Shown here: positions 8,120 to 17,750 of the stretch, in pieces
Numbering within the stretch: the first letter of the stretch is position 1
How the letters are laid out: each line of letters begins with the position of its first letter
NCBI GenBank assembly: GCA_008015155.1
Contig: SSFA01000022.1
Location: 62,001-126,000 of the forward strand
Length of the DNA stretch: 64,000 bases
Direction: 5' to 3'
Source: Thiothrix sp.
GTDB lineage: Bacteria > Pseudomonadota > Gammaproteobacteria > Thiotrichales > Thiotrichaceae
The notes under the pieces: model-generated
Told to the model about the DNA's origin: nothing
What the model saw: the letters and a program-made list of their open reading frames with translations, nothing else
Databases searched by the model: none
Program-made: the position numbers and the translations under genes

Positions 8120-10158
8120 TTTGCTTCGCCTCCTTGTTGCTTGGCGACTAAAGTCAATACATCATAATGAGCGACCAGCGCGCCCTCTTGATTCACAATC
8201 GCAGTATCCCAACGGACTTCGCCGTAATTTTCGGTTTCGCGGTTGGTTTTTTGCTTGCAGGTAAATTGCACTTGCAAAGTATCACCGGCATAGACGGGTG
8301 AGGAGAAGCGCAAATCGTCTAAACCATAATTTGCAAGCACAGGGCCTTCGTTGGGTTCGACGAATAAGCCAGCCGCTAAGGATACTAAGAAATAGCCATG
8401 TGCCACTCGATCCTCAAAGAAAGGATTACGCTTAGCAGCCGCTTGATCCATGTGCGCATAGAATTTGTCACCGCTGAGTTCCGCAAAGGCTTCAATATCC
8501 GCAAGGCTAAGGGTGCGCTTCTCGGTGATCACTGCATCACCCACTTCTAATTCGTCAAAGGTTTTGCGGAAGGGATGAATGCCATCAATATGGCGCTCAG
8601 CACCTTGCATCCACACACCTGTAACTGCGGTCAGCATATCGGGTGAGCCTTGTACCGCAGTGCGTTGCATATAATGCTTCACCCCACGCACGCCACCCAT
8701 TTCCTCACTGCCACCGGCACGGCCTGGGCCACCATGAATCAAATGTGCTAAAGGTGAGCCATGCCCAGTCGATTCTTTCGCGCATTTCTCATCCAGCACT
8801 AATACTCGTCCGTGATAAGGTGCGATACCTAAAACTAAATTGCGTGCGACCGCTTTATCAGCTGTCGCCACTGAAGCCACTAAGCTACCTTTACCTAAAG
8901 CAGCTAACTCAATCGCTTCTTCATCGCTGCTATAGGGAATTAAGGTAGTGACTGGGCCGAAGGCTTCTACATCATGGGCATTAGTCGTGCGAGCATCTTT
9001 GCAAGCTAATACCATCGGTGAGAGGAAAGCGCCGGTGTCATTATTTGCACCGAGTACGTCGACTGTATGCATATCACCGAACAGGATTTCATTTTGCTTG
9101 GCTAGTTCAGCGATACGCTCACGTACATCCGAGCGCTGATCAAGACCAGCTAAAGCACCCATTTTTACGCCTTCGTGATCAGGATCACCGACTTGAATCT
9201 TGCTTAAGCGCTCTTTCAAAGCCGCGGCTACTGCTTCTAAACGATCAGCAGGCACGATGGAGCGGCGAATTGCAGTACATTTTTGCCCAGCTTTAACGGT
9301 CATTTCACGCACCACCTCTTTGATATACAAATCAAAGGTGGCTGTGCCAGGCTGTACATCGCTTCCTAAAATCGAGCAGTTTAAGGAATCGGCTTCCATA
9401 TAGAAACGCACGGAGTTAGCTACTACATTCGGATGCTGCCTAAGCTTTTGTCCTGTCCATGCTGAGCCAGTAAAGCTCACCGCATCTTGGCAATTTAAAT
9501 GATCTAATAAATTGCCAGTGCTGCCACAAACCAGCTGCAAAGCACCTTTTGGTAAAATGCCAGATTCAATCATCATTTTCACGACCAACTCAGTGACATA
9601 AGCGGTCTGACTGGCCGGTTTAACAATGCTCGGTACACCTGCGAGGATAGTTGGAGCTAGTTTTTCCAACATACCCCAGCAGGGGAAATTGAAGGCATTA
9701 ATCTGTATCGCCACGCCCATAATCGGTGTGTAGATATGCTGAGCAGTGAAACTGCCATTACGAGAGATTTGCTCTTGTGCACCATCCAGATAGACATTGC
9801 TATTAGGTAGTTCGCGCCGACCTTTGCTGGCGAAAACCAACATGGTGCTAATCCCGCCTTCAATATCAATCCATGAATCTGTGCGTGTCGCACCGGTTGC
9901 TTTCGAGCAGGTATAAAGTTGTTCTTTGCGCTCAATTAAATAGTTGCCAAGCGCTTTCAGCATAAGGGCGCGCTGGTGAAAGGTATGTTTACGTAGGTTA
10001 GGGCCACCAACTTGGCGGGCATATTCAAGCATGGCTTGGAAGTCGAGACCTTCACTATTAATTTCTGCGAAGTCTTCGCCAGTGATTGCATGCTTGATGA
10101 GAGCGCCTGCTTTTGAGGATTCGTACCATTCCCCTAGAGCATAACTTTGCAGCTTCAT
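8116..10158 (-). CDS. paaZ: Bifunctional oxepin-CoA hydrolase / 3-oxo-5,6-dehydrosuberyl-CoA semialdehyde dehydrogenase PaaZ
   Basis: A 680-residue fusion. The N-terminal aldehyde dehydrogenase domain has catalytic Cys294 in GQKCTAIRR and Glu256 in MEADSLN. The C-terminal MaoC-type (R)-hydratase domain, from about residue 535, carries [19 protein letters not shown] with the Asp/His dyad. It opens the oxepin-CoA ring and oxidises the resulting aldehyde. The ATG at 10158 was chosen; a GTG 15 bases upstream is in frame, but its extra residues include the GAGAGG that looks like the ribosome site. It is the first gene of the minus-strand operon, facing paaY across a regulated intergenic region. 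Confidence 0.95.
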   Translation of the reverse strand: MKLQSYALGEWYESSKAGALIKHAITGEDFAEINSEGLDFQAMLEYARQVGGPNLRKHTFHQRALMLKALGNYLIERKEQLYTCSKATGATRTDSWIDIEGGISTMLVFASKGRRELPNSNVYLDGAQEQISRNGSFTAQHIYTPIMGVAIQINAFNFPCWGMLEKLAPTILAGVPSIVKPASQTAYVTELVVKMMIESGILPKGALQLVCGSTGNLLDHLNCQDAVSFTGSAWTGQKLRQHPNVVANSVRFYMEADSLNCSILGSDVQPGTATFDLYIKEVVREMTVKAGQKCTAIRRSIVPADRLEAVAAALKERLSKIQVGDPDHEGVKMGALAGLDQRSDVRERIAELAKQNEILFGDMHTVDVLGANNDTGAFLSPMVLACKDARTTNAHDVEAFGPVTTLIPYSSDEEAIELAALGKGSLVASVATADKAVARNLVLGIAPYHGRVLVLDEKCAKESTGHGSPLAHLIHGGPGRAGGSEEMGGVRGVKHYMQRTAVQGSPDMLTAVTGVWMQGAERHIDGIHPFRKTFDELEVGDAVITEKRTLSLADIEAFAELSGDKFYAHMDQAAAKRNPFFEDRVAHGYFLVSLAAGLFVEPNEGPVLANYGLDDLRFSSPVYAGDTLQVQFTCKQKTNRETENYGEVRWDTAIVNQEGALVAHYDVLTLVAKQQGGEAK

Positions 10159-10202
10159 ACCCAACCTCTCCACTCGGTTATCTGATGATAGGGATGTTAA
10201 TA

Positions 10203-10241
10203 TGATACAAAATTATAGTCAAAGTATTTTTTGTTGTATCA
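10203..10241. promoter_or_regulatory. Probable PaaX operator, inverted repeat TGATACAA / TTGTATCA
   Basis: Perfect 8-base arms at 10203-10210 and 10234-10241. Counted on six-base half sites this is TGATAC-N27-GTATCA. From memory, the E. coli PaaX operator is TGATTC-N27-GAATCA, so both the spacing and five of six bases per arm agree. It lies between the divergent paaZ and paaYX genes, where a phenylacetyl-CoA-responsive PaaX repressor would control both directions. Operator function is inferred. Confidence 0.75.
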
Positions 10242-10325
10242 CTTTGTGCTTTACTAAGGGCTGAGGAGTAGACGTAAAACACTTACACAGACTAAGCTTA
10301 AACCCAAGTTTTGGAGGAGTTATTC

Positions 10326-10937
10326 ATGCCGTATTATGCTATTAACGGAATTCGCCCTGTTGTTCATCCAGACAGCTATGTCCACCCGACCGCGGTATTA
10401 ATTGGCGATGTCATCGTTGCTGCCGGTTGTTATATCGGGCCAAATGCAGTGTTGCGTGGTGATTTTGGGCGTTTAGTATTAGAAGAAGGCTCCAATTTAC
10501 AGGATACTTGCGTCATGCATGGTTTCCCCGGTACCGATACTATTGTGCGCAAACAAGGGCATATCGGGCATGGGGCAGTGTTACATGGCTGCGAAGTCGG
10601 CGAAAATGCGCTAGTGGGGATGAATGCTGTGATTATGGATGGCGCAGTGATTGGTCATTCAGCCATCGTAGCCGCGATGAGTTTTGTGAAAGCGAATATG
10701 CAAGTGCCTGCACGCAGTTTAGTCGCCGGAACCCCAGCACGTATTCTGCGCGAATTGAGCGATACGGAAATTAGCTGGAAAGCAGAGGGTACGCGCTCCT
10801 ATCAGGAGCTGGCAGTACGTAGTATGCAAACTTTGGTTGAAACCACGCCTTTAACCGAAATTGAAGCCAATCGCCCCCGCATTGACGCGGATGGCCTTGC
10901 ACCCCTTTATCAAGTCAAACAACAGGAACCTAGTTGA
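10326..10937 (+). CDS. paaY: PaaY, hexapeptide-repeat thioesterase/carbonic anhydrase-like protein
   Basis: A 203-residue left-handed beta-helix protein of the gamma-carbonic-anhydrase-like family. The start [17 protein letters not shown] and the imperfect hexapeptide repeats ([28 protein letters not shown]) are typical. Histidines in CVMHGFPG and [10 protein letters not shown] form the expected metal site. PaaY removes CoA from hydroxylated dead-end CoA esters. The ATG at 10326 has GGAGGAG eight bases upstream; the TTG at 10311 lies within that leader and is rejected. It is followed by paaX after 3 bp. Confidence 0.9.
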   Translation: MPYYAINGIRPVVHPDSYVHPTAVLIGDVIVAAGCYIGPNAVLRGDFGRLVLEEGSNLQDTCVMHGFPGTDTIVRKQGHIGHGAVLHGCEVGENALVGMNAVIMDGAVIGHSAIVAAMSFVKANMQVPARSLVAGTPARILRELSDTEISWKAEGTRSYQELAVRSMQTLVETTPLTEIEANRPRIDADGLAPLYQVKQQEPS

Positions 10938-10940
10938 AAC

Positions 10941-11900
10941 GTGACTAAGCCCGCCCGACAAGCTAAAACCTGTACTGAAAATGCATTTAATCAAGCGGCA
11001 CAAGCCTTAATTGAGCAGTTTGTGCAAACCTCGCCGATTCATGCGAACTCGCTGATTGTAACGATCTATGGCGATACGGTTTGCCCGCATGGCGGCTCGA
11101 TTTGGCTTGGGAGTTTGATCAAATTAGTGAAACCACTGGGTGTCAATGAACGCTTAGTGCGCACCTGTGTATTTCGCCTCTCTGAGAAAAACCTACTGAG
11201 ATCAAAGCAGATTGGTCGGCGTAGCTTTTACTCCTTAACTGAAAAAGGCTTGCGCCAATTTTCCAGTGCAGCCAGTCGGATTTATGCTCCAGATTTAGCT
11301 AGTTGGGATGGGCAATGGCGCTTAGTGATGACTCTGTTGGGTGAGTTAAGCACCGAGCAGCGTGAGCAGTTACGCAAAGAGTTATTCTGGTTAGGTTTCA
11401 CGCATATCACCACGGGGATTTTTGCCCACCCAACCGCTGATCTAGCAGAAGTGAGTGCTTTAATTAAAGAGCTGCAAATTGAAGAACATGTGGCAATTTT
11501 GCAGGCTAACACACCAGAACCCGAAAATGTGCCGGTTGCCAATCGCTTAATTCGCCAATGCTTTAATACTGAAGCCTTGGATGAAGAATACATGGAGTTT
11601 AATCAGCAATTTGCACCCGTTTTAGCCGCCGCTTTAACGAGCAATCAACTTGATCCCGAATTATGCTTTTTAATTAAAATCCTACTGATTCATAAATACC
11701 GGCGGATTTTATTACGCGAACCCGAATTACCGAAGGAGTTAGTAGAAGCCGATTCAGCCAGCCAACAAGCAAGACGCATCACGGCGCAATTGTATGGCTT
11801 AATTGCACCTTGTGCGGATCAGTATTTTAAACAGGTGAGTGAATCAGAAAAAGGAGCCTTTGCAGAGCCGCCGCGGGCTTATTACCAGCGGTTTAAGTAA
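10941..11900 (+). CDS. paaX: Phenylacetate degradation repressor PaaX
   Basis: A 319-residue GntR-like transcriptional repressor, the usual PaaX length. The N-terminal winged helix covers SLIVTIYGDTVCPHGGSIWLGSL, and IYGD is a family hallmark. It is followed by VRTCVFRLSEKNLL, then the central Cas2-like and C-terminal effector domains. It starts with GTG at 10941 with AGGAA about a dozen bases before. PaaX is released from DNA by phenylacetyl-CoA. The inverted repeat at 10203-10241 is its likely target. Confidence 0.93.
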   Translation: MTKPARQAKTCTENAFNQAAQALIEQFVQTSPIHANSLIVTIYGDTVCPHGGSIWLGSLIKLVKPLGVNERLVRTCVFRLSEKNLLRSKQIGRRSFYSLTEKGLRQFSSAASRIYAPDLASWDGQWRLVMTLLGELSTEQREQLRKELFWLGFTHITTGIFAHPTADLAEVSALIKELQIEEHVAILQANTPEPENVPVANRLIRQCFNTEALDEEYMEFNQQFAPVLAAALTSNQLDPELCFLIKILLIHKYRRILLREPELPKELVEADSASQQARRITAQLYGLIAPCADQYFKQVSESEKGAFAEPPRAYYQRFK

Positions 11901-11926
11901 GCAGTAGATATTAATAGTCTACTGCT
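11900..11926. terminator. Hairpin between convergent paaX and fumarylacetoacetase gene
   Basis: Perfect 9-bp stem AGCAGTAGA (11900-11908) and TCTACTGCT (11918-11926) with a 9-nt AT-rich loop. It begins at the last base of the paaX stop codon and lies in the 46-bp gap before the convergent gene. The T tract after it is weak, so termination is likely but not certain, and it may serve both directions. Confidence 0.5.
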
Positions 11927-11946
11927 GCTTTCAGTCTGTATAACGC

Positions 11947-12960
11947 TTACGCTTTATACTCCACCACCCGCTGATCAATCGCCCCAAATACACTCTGTCC
12001 ATGCGCATCCAGCATTTCAATCCGAATGCTATCACCGAATTTCATAAATGCAGTTTGTGGTTTGCCAGTATTAATCGTTTCAATCATGCGCACTTCAGCG
12101 ATGCAGGAATAACCAACACCACCTTCAGCTACCGCTGAGCCGTATTCGGTGTCTTGCTTATTTGAAACCGTGCCCGAACCAATGATAGCTCCTGCTCCTA
12201 GGGGGCGGGTTTTAGCCGCATGTGCAACAATTTGTGGGAAGTTAAAAGTCATATCTTCGCCAGCATTGGCTTTGCCGAACAGCTGCTGGTTGTAAGTGAC
12301 TAAGAGTGGCAAATGCACGCGCCCCTCTTGCCAAGCTTCACCTAATTCATCAGGGGTCACAGCCACGGGTGAAAATACACTGGAGGGTTTAGATTGGAAA
12401 AAACCAAAGCCTTTAGCCAGCTCTGCCGGAATCAAGCCGCGTAAGGAGACATCATTCACCAACATCAGTAAGCGAATTTTATCAGCGCAGATTTCAGGAC
12501 TAGCTCCCATCGGTATATCATCGGTAATCACAGCAACTTCAGCTTCAAAATCTATCCCCCAGTCTTCACTGGCTAAAGGCACAGCATCGTGTGGGCCAAT
12601 AAAGCTATCCGAGCCACCTTGATACATCAGTGGATCATGCCAAAAGCTTTCAGGCATTTCGGCATTACGTGCTTTGCGAACTAGTTCGACATGGTTCACA
12701 TAAGCACTACCATCCGCCCATTGATAAGCACGTGGTAGGGGAGAGGCACAAGCCGTTTCATCGAAGGCAAAACTATTTGTTGCTTTGCCAGCATTTAATG
12801 CATCCGATAAGGCTTGTAAGCTAGGGGCAAGGTTCGCCCAATCATCCAAAGCCGCTTGTAGGGTAGGGGCGATAGCAGTGGCTTTCACTGCTTGTTTTAA
12901 ATCGCGTGAGACCACAATCAGTTCACCATCGCGACCGTGTTTTAATGAGGCGAGTTTCAT
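11947..12960 (-). CDS. hmgB: Fumarylacetoacetate hydrolase family protein
   Basis: A 337-residue FAH-fold enzyme. The metal-binding acidic residues appear in [15 protein letters not shown] (Glu-x-Glu) and in the upstream [11 protein letters not shown] region. The late [13 protein letters not shown] segment is also typical. It should split fumarylacetoacetate into fumarate and acetoacetate, the last step of the homogentisate route. Its ATG overlaps the hmgA stop (ATGA), so it is translationally coupled to the dioxygenase. This is the short bacterial form; other FAH-family activities cannot be excluded without the context. Confidence 0.87.
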   Translation of the reverse strand: MKLASLKHGRDGELIVVSRDLKQAVKATAIAPTLQAALDDWANLAPSLQALSDALNAGKATNSFAFDETACASPLPRAYQWADGSAYVNHVELVRKARNAEMPESFWHDPLMYQGGSDSFIGPHDAVPLASEDWGIDFEAEVAVITDDIPMGASPEICADKIRLLMLVNDVSLRGLIPAELAKGFGFFQSKPSSVFSPVAVTPDELGEAWQEGRVHLPLLVTYNQQLFGKANAGEDMTFNFPQIVAHAAKTRPLGAGAIIGSGTVSNKQDTEYGSAVAEGGVGYSCIAEVRMIETINTGKPQTAFMKFGDSIRIEMLDAHGQSVFGAIDQRVVEYKA

Positions 12961-14267
12961 GCAGTTTCTCCAAAATGTTTAGTTAGGCCAGCCCAGCAAT
13001 CCATATAATCGGCTTGTAGGGCAGGGGTTTCTAGGGCAAAACGGGTGGGCTGAATCACATAGCGTGATTCAAACATAAAGGCTAAAGTATTTTCATAGCG
13101 CTGTGGTTTAAGTTCAGCGGCGCTAGCCTTCTCAAATACAGCCGCTTCGGGGCCGTGTGGTGAAAAGCTGTTGTGTAAGCTCGCTCCACCCGGATCAAAG
13201 CCACCACTTTCTTTAGCATCATAGACACCTAGAATTAAGCCCATGAATTCACTCATGAAATTACGATGATACCAAGGCGGGCGGAAGGTATCTTCAGCCA
13301 CCATCCAGCGCGGTGGGAAAATCACAAAATCAACATTCGCCACGCCCGGCTGACCAGAAGGTGAGGTGAGCACGGTGAAAATAGAGGGATCAGGATGATC
13401 GTAGCTTACCGTATTGATGACATTGAAACGCGCCAGATCATATTTGTAGGGTACCGAATTACCAGTCCAAGCGACTACATCTAGTGGCGAGTGATTTAAA
13501 GGACAAGTATAGTTTTGCCCCATGAATTTAGTGACCAGTTCAAACTGGCCTTCGCGATCTTCGAAAGCCGCGATCGGAGTCTGGAAATCACGATCATTCG
13601 CATAGCCATTTGCACCCACAGGGCCACGTTCGGGTAGAATCAGTGGATGACCATAATTCTCACAAACATAGCCACGTGCACTGGCATCCAATAGCACGAC
13701 ACGCCATTTCATCCCGCGTGGCACTACAGCAATTTCCCCCGGTACGACTTCCAGAATTCCACATTCAGTATGTAAGCGCAGGCCACCTTGCTGTGGTACT
13801 AGCAGCATTTCACCATCAGCATTCAGGTAAAAGCGCTCCTGCATGGATTGATTAGCGAGATAGATATGAATAGCTAGGCCTGCTTGACCCGCTACGCTCC
13901 CATTCACTGCCATAGTGGTTAAGCCTTGAATGAAGTCAGTCGGTGTACTCGGGATGGCTAAAGGGGACCAGCGCAACATATCCGGTGGGGTAGCCGCCTC
14001 AGTCAAAGGTGCACTACGAGTCAAACCATTCTCAAGCGGACGATAACGGCCTTGTACCACGGAGGGACGAATGCGATAAAACCAAGTGCGGCGATTATCC
14101 GCTCGTGGCGCGGTGAAAGCCGTACTATTAAATTGCTCGGCATATAAACCTTGCTTAACACGCTGAGGATTAAAGCGACCAATCGGTAAAGCACCGGCTA
14201 AAGCTTCGGATTCAAATTCATTGCCAAAACCGTGTAAATAGTTTAATTCACTCATCATCTTATTCAT
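12957..14267 (-). CDS. hmgA: Homogentisate 1,2-dioxygenase HmgA
   Basis: A 436-residue cupin-type ring-cleaving dioxygenase that converts homogentisate to maleylacetoacetate using Fe(II) and oxygen. The start [16 protein letters not shown] is the family hallmark. The iron-site region includes [16 protein letters not shown] and [16 protein letters not shown] with the His/Glu ligands. The ATG at 14267 overlaps the stop of the small DUF2783 gene. A second possible ATG lies four codons later. No maleylacetoacetate isomerase gene follows, although the hydrolase does. Confidence 0.95.
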   Translation of the reverse strand: MNKMMSELNYLHGFGNEFESEALAGALPIGRFNPQRVKQGLYAEQFNSTAFTAPRADNRRTWFYRIRPSVVQGRYRPLENGLTRSAPLTEAATPPDMLRWSPLAIPSTPTDFIQGLTTMAVNGSVAGQAGLAIHIYLANQSMQERFYLNADGEMLLVPQQGGLRLHTECGILEVVPGEIAVVPRGMKWRVVLLDASARGYVCENYGHPLILPERGPVGANGYANDRDFQTPIAAFEDREGQFELVTKFMGQNYTCPLNHSPLDVVAWTGNSVPYKYDLARFNVINTVSYDHPDPSIFTVLTSPSGQPGVANVDFVIFPPRWMVAEDTFRPPWYHRNFMSEFMGLILGVYDAKESGGFDPGGASLHNSFSPHGPEAAVFEKASAAELKPQRYENTLAFMFESRYVIQPTRFALETPALQADYMDCWAGLTKHFGETA

Positions 14268-14466
14268 CAGTGGTGGTTACTTGGGCAGCGATACGCATGG
14301 CTTCGAGCAAGACTGCTTGATCACCAATATGATTAGCGAGCAGTAAAATAAGCCGAGCATTGATACGCTCACTTTTACGCTCATCACCTTCACGGTGTAG
14401 GTCAGCCAGTGCTGCGAAAAAAGCATCGGCATCGGAAAAGTTAGCTTGAAGATTTAACTGATTCAT
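14260..14466 (-). CDS. DUF2783 small protein of the homogentisate cluster
   Basis: A 68-residue acidic helical protein with the pattern [20 protein letters not shown] at its start and [16 protein letters not shown] near the end. I recognise it as a DUF2783-type protein, a family usually found next to FAD monooxygenases in homogentisate clusters. It overlaps both neighbours by a few bases (start 14466 against the FAD gene stop, end 14260 against the hmgA start). Function is unknown; it may be a small partner of the adjacent monooxygenase. Confidence 0.75.
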   Translation of the reverse strand: MNQLNLQANFSDADAFFAALADLHREGDERKSERINARLILLLANHIGDQAVLLEAMRIAAQVTTTDE

Positions 14467-16139
14467 ACCAACTCCTTTGCTAAGGCGCGTTGCATAGCAG
14501 CTAATACTTTATGCGCGTTTACTTGTCGCCAACGCGCTACTACATGTTGATCAGGACGAATTAAATAAGCCGTTCCGGGTTGTAGGTCATAACGTTCGGC
14601 CACCAAACCTGCACTGTCTTTAAGAGTGCAGTAATCCGAAGAAACGTATTCGGCTAGCACTACGATCTCTAAATCGGCTACCTGAGCGAGTTGGTCTAAA
14701 TCTTCACGAGGTAAATGACGCCCATCGACTAAGAGTACGAAGCGATCACCTAATTGCGGTAATAGCCAAGGCTCAGCGCTATGCCCTGCCTGTAAAACTT
14801 TAATGGGTGCATCTTTGCAGCTTGCACCAGGACAGAGTGCTGGAGGAAAGTTGTCGTTTACGGAGTCCGGTGTATTTAAGACCGATCGTTTATAAGTACA
14901 GGGTACCGATAAACGTCCGCTATTCACTAAGGGACGCGCAAACGGATATTGCTCTGCGAGTTCTAAAACCGTATCGCGGAATAGGCGAGTCACGCGATTT
15001 TTGGGGGTAATGAAATCAGTCGCGCGCGTGGAGTTGAGGATATTTTCATCTGCACCATGACTGCGTTCTTGATCATAAGTTTGCAGTAAAGCCGCAGGTG
15101 CTTGCTGCTTTAACACTCGCGCTAATTTCCAAATCAAGTTTTCAGCAGATTGCAAAGCCCCATTCGCGCCGCGTGCACCAAAAGGTGAAACTTGATGTGC
15201 TGAATCGCCTACAAATAAAATTCGATCTTCATGAATAAAGCTATCCATCCGGCGACAACGGAAGCTATACACGCTCAGCCATTCAAATTCGAACTCAATA
15301 TCATCACCCAGCATGGCTTTTACGAGTGGACGTACCTTTTCAGGATCACGCCAAGCCTGCCGATCAGCTCCGGGGCCAAGTTGGAAATCAATCCGCCAAC
15401 AGCCATCGGGCTGTTTGTGTAAAAGCACGGACTGCCCTGGATGGAAAGGTGGATCAAACCAGAACCAGCGCTCGGTTGGAAAATCCGCTTTCATCAGAAT
15501 ATCAGCGATTAGGAAGGTATCGTTGAATATTTGCCCACTCGATTGTAAACCTAGGCTTTCACGAATCGGACTATTCGCCCCATCAGCCACTAACACATAA
15601 TCGCAAGTCATGCGATAGTCGCCAGCAGGGGTCGTAAGGCTCACTTCAACAAGATCGCCGGTTTTCTTCACTTGCGTGACTTTACTCTGCCAACGTAGAT
15701 CAATTTCTGGGAAGTCTCGAATGCGATTAACTAGAAATTCTTCAGGATAATATTGCTGGATATTAATAAAAGCAGGGCGCTGATGGCCTTCTTCAGGTAG
15801 GAGATTAAATTCATAGACTTGGCGTTCATGGAAGAACACTTTGCCCAGTTGCCAAGTTACACCTTTATTCACCATCGCTTGACCACAGCCCACACGATCA
15901 AGAATTTCTAAGCTGCGCTTAGAAAAGCACAAGGCTCGTGAGCCGTAACTGACCGTATTATCTTCATCTAAAACCACACTGGGAATGCCTTGTTTGGCTA
16001 GGTCTAAAGCACAATACAAGCCAGTGGGGCCGCCACCTACAATAATGACAGGGTGATGGGCAGGTGGATTGGCCGTTTGATCAGGACTCGGCTGGAAGTC
16101 ATAAACCGGATTAACATAAGTTGAAACCACAATCTTCAT
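14463..16139 (-). CDS. FAD-dependent aromatic hydroxylase (MhpA-like)
   Basis: A 558-residue class A flavoprotein monooxygenase. Motifs: PVIIVGGGPTGLYCALDLA (dinucleotide fold, about residues 29-47), DYVLVADGANSPIRESLGL (DG motif), and RILFVGDSAHQVSPFGARG (GD motif). A C-terminal thioredoxin-like extension follows, as in MhpA/PheA relatives. By position before hmgA it probably makes homogentisate from a hydroxyphenylacetate, most simply 3-hydroxyphenylacetate. That substrate is inferred. It is translationally coupled to the DUF2783 gene by a 4-bp overlap. Confidence 0.85.
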   Translation of the reverse strand: MKIVVSTYVNPVYDFQPSPDQTANPPAHHPVIIVGGGPTGLYCALDLAKQGIPSVVLDEDNTVSYGSRALCFSKRSLEILDRVGCGQAMVNKGVTWQLGKVFFHERQVYEFNLLPEEGHQRPAFINIQQYYPEEFLVNRIRDFPEIDLRWQSKVTQVKKTGDLVEVSLTTPAGDYRMTCDYVLVADGANSPIRESLGLQSSGQIFNDTFLIADILMKADFPTERWFWFDPPFHPGQSVLLHKQPDGCWRIDFQLGPGADRQAWRDPEKVRPLVKAMLGDDIEFEFEWLSVYSFRCRRMDSFIHEDRILFVGDSAHQVSPFGARGANGALQSAENLIWKLARVLKQQAPAALLQTYDQERSHGADENILNSTRATDFITPKNRVTRLFRDTVLELAEQYPFARPLVNSGRLSVPCTYKRSVLNTPDSVNDNFPPALCPGASCKDAPIKVLQAGHSAEPWLLPQLGDRFVLLVDGRHLPREDLDQLAQVADLEIVVLAEYVSSDYCTLKDSAGLVAERYDLQPGTAYLIRPDQHVVARWRQVNAHKVLAAMQRALAKELV

Positions 16140-16204
16140 TCCTCCAGTGAAAGTTGAGGCGCTTAAGCCTTACCGTGAATAAGGCTCAAGAGTTACACAA
16201 GGAG

Positions 16205-17167
16205 TTACTTACTAACTACGGCTTGGAGTGAATGCCACATTTGATTATCGCGCTCAGCCGTCCAAATGCGTGGATCTGGATAGTCACCAGCTTCGTCATA
16301 GCAACGGGTAATATCAAAGGGTAGGCAGTGTTCGAAGATCACCCAATGACCAAACTGGGGTTGTAGCAATTTATAGGTGTCAGCATAAGTAGTCGCTAAA
16401 TCCATCCCTGCGGCACGACACTTTTTCACATTGCCATACATTTGCGCCAAGAAATCACGAGTGCCATTGATGGCCTCTAAACATTGTTCAGCTGTGACTA
16501 GTGCTTCACCACGCCCTGGGACGAGCTTCTCAGCTTGTAGGGCGGCAATTTTATCTAAAGTGCTAGGCCATTCTTCATGATAAGCATCACCGGTATAGGG
16601 AGTCGCACCGTATTCAACTTGGTCACCGGAGAATAAAATCTTTTCTTTAGGCAGCCAAACCACCGTATCACCCTTTGTGTGACCTTTGCCTAAATGCATG
16701 ATTTTTACTTCACGTTTGCCCATGAATACAGTCAATTCGCGTTCAAACACGATATTCGGCCAGGTCAAACCAGGGATAGAGCTAGCATCCGCAAATAAAC
16801 GTGGGAAACGCCCCAGTTCAGATTCGAAATCTTGCTGGCCCCGCTCGATGATTAAGTCGTAAGTATTGCGGCTTGCGTAAATATTTTCTGGCTGATAGGC
16901 AGAAGCACCTAACACACGCACTGCATGATAATGCGACATCACTACATGTTTGATGGGTAGATCAGTGACTTCACGAATACGGCGGATGACATCTTGTGCC
17001 ATCGTCGGGGTGGCTTGAGTATCGATGACCATAACTGAGTCATCGCCAATAATAATACCCGTATTGGGGTCGCCCTCAGCCGTGTAGGCATACACACCTT
17101 CGGCTAATTTCGAAAAAGTAACTTGCTTTTGATCTAGATCAGCTACGGATGCAAATTGTTTACTCAT
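16205..17167 (-). CDS. Metallo-beta-lactamase-fold protein with variant metal motif
   Basis: A 320-residue MBL-fold protein at the head of the homogentisate operon. The fold is clear (VMVIDTQATP strand, late HLGKGHTKGDTVVWLP and ILFSGDQVEYG). The usual HxHxDH metal motif reads HYHAVR at residues 79-84, so the Asp and third His of that motif are absent. I have seen this variant associated with aromatic degradation clusters, but its chemistry is unknown to me. It lies 65 bp upstream of the FAD hydroxylase and diverges from the marR gene. Confidence 0.8.
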   Translation of the reverse strand: MSKQFASVADLDQKQVTFSKLAEGVYAYTAEGDPNTGIIIGDDSVMVIDTQATPTMAQDVIRRIREVTDLPIKHVVMSHYHAVRVLGASAYQPENIYASRNTYDLIIERGQQDFESELGRFPRLFADASSIPGLTWPNIVFERELTVFMGKREVKIMHLGKGHTKGDTVVWLPKEKILFSGDQVEYGATPYTGDAYHEEWPSTLDKIAALQAEKLVPGRGEALVTAEQCLEAINGTRDFLAQMYGNVKKCRAAGMDLATTYADTYKLLQPQFGHWVIFEHCLPFDITRCYDEAGDYPDPRIWTAERDNQMWHSLQAVVSK

Positions 17168-17204
17168 AATCTGCTAGGCTCCTCGCGGTGAGTAGGGGAA
17201 TTAT

Positions 17205-17232
17205 TTTCGATCGAAACTAATATAATTTCGAA
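17205..17232. promoter_or_regulatory. Candidate MarR operator, TTTCGATCGAAA plus TTCGAA half repeat
   Basis: A perfect 12-bp palindrome TTTCGATCGAAA lies at 17205-17216, and a second palindromic core TTCGAA preceded by the same ATT lies at 17227-17232. Both are in the 108-bp gap between the MBL gene (minus) and the marR gene (plus). Short AT-flanked palindromes between divergent genes are the normal place for MarR autoregulatory sites. The assignment is positional. Confidence 0.55.
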
Positions 17233-17275
17233 TAAAATCATTTGCAAGAAAAATTAATACACTTAAAATGTTGCA

Positions 17276-17740
17276 ATGAACAAATTAGAGCTTAATAACT
17301 TTCTGCCTTATCATCTTTCAGTCACTTCTGAAATGGTGAGTCGTGCTTTATCTAAAGTATATGCAGGATTTGGCGTGACGATTCCTGAGTGGCGGGTCAT
17401 GGTGCATTTAAACCATCATGGCTCATTGACGCCTAGTGAGTTGGGGATTGCGACTAGCATGGATAAAGCTCGTGTGAGTCGCGCGCTCATTTTGATGGAT
17501 AAAAAGGCTCTGATTACTCGTGAAGTCGATCAACGCGACAAACGAGTCTCCCATATTTGTCTAACTGAAACGGGTAAAGAATTATTTATCCGCATTGAGC
17601 CTGAAGTATTGGCATGGAATGCGCGTTTAGCTGATGAAATGCCTAGTAGCCAGCACGATAATCTTTTACAAGCTTTAAAAACAGTAGAAACTTGGTGTAA
17701 AGCTCAAGGCTATACGCCCAGTGAAAACGAAGAAGATTGA
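17276..17740 (+). CDS. MarR-family transcriptional regulator
   Basis: A 154-residue winged-helix regulator. The recognition part LTPSELGIATSMDKARVSRAL (split as helix 3-4, about residues 51-71) is followed by the wing MDKKALITREVDQRDKRVSH, with the D-x-R-D-K/R signature of MarR proteins. It reads away from the homogentisate operon and probably represses it in the absence of an aromatic effector. It is not related to the IclR-type HmgR of Pseudomonas, so control here differs from that model. It converges on purN with a 10-bp gap. Confidence 0.88.
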   Translation: MNKLELNNFLPYHLSVTSEMVSRALSKVYAGFGVTIPEWRVMVHLNHHGSLTPSELGIATSMDKARVSRALILMDKKALITREVDQRDKRVSHICLTETGKELFIRIEPEVLAWNARLADEMPSSQHDNLLQALKTVETWCKAQGYTPSENEED

Positions 17741-17750
17741 TAAGTTAAGG

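Noticed and set aside
16166..16186. Hairpin AGCCTTA/TAAGGCT between the MBL and FAD hydroxylase genes as a terminator
   Set aside because: Only 7 bp and no T tract on the minus strand; the genes otherwise look like one operon.
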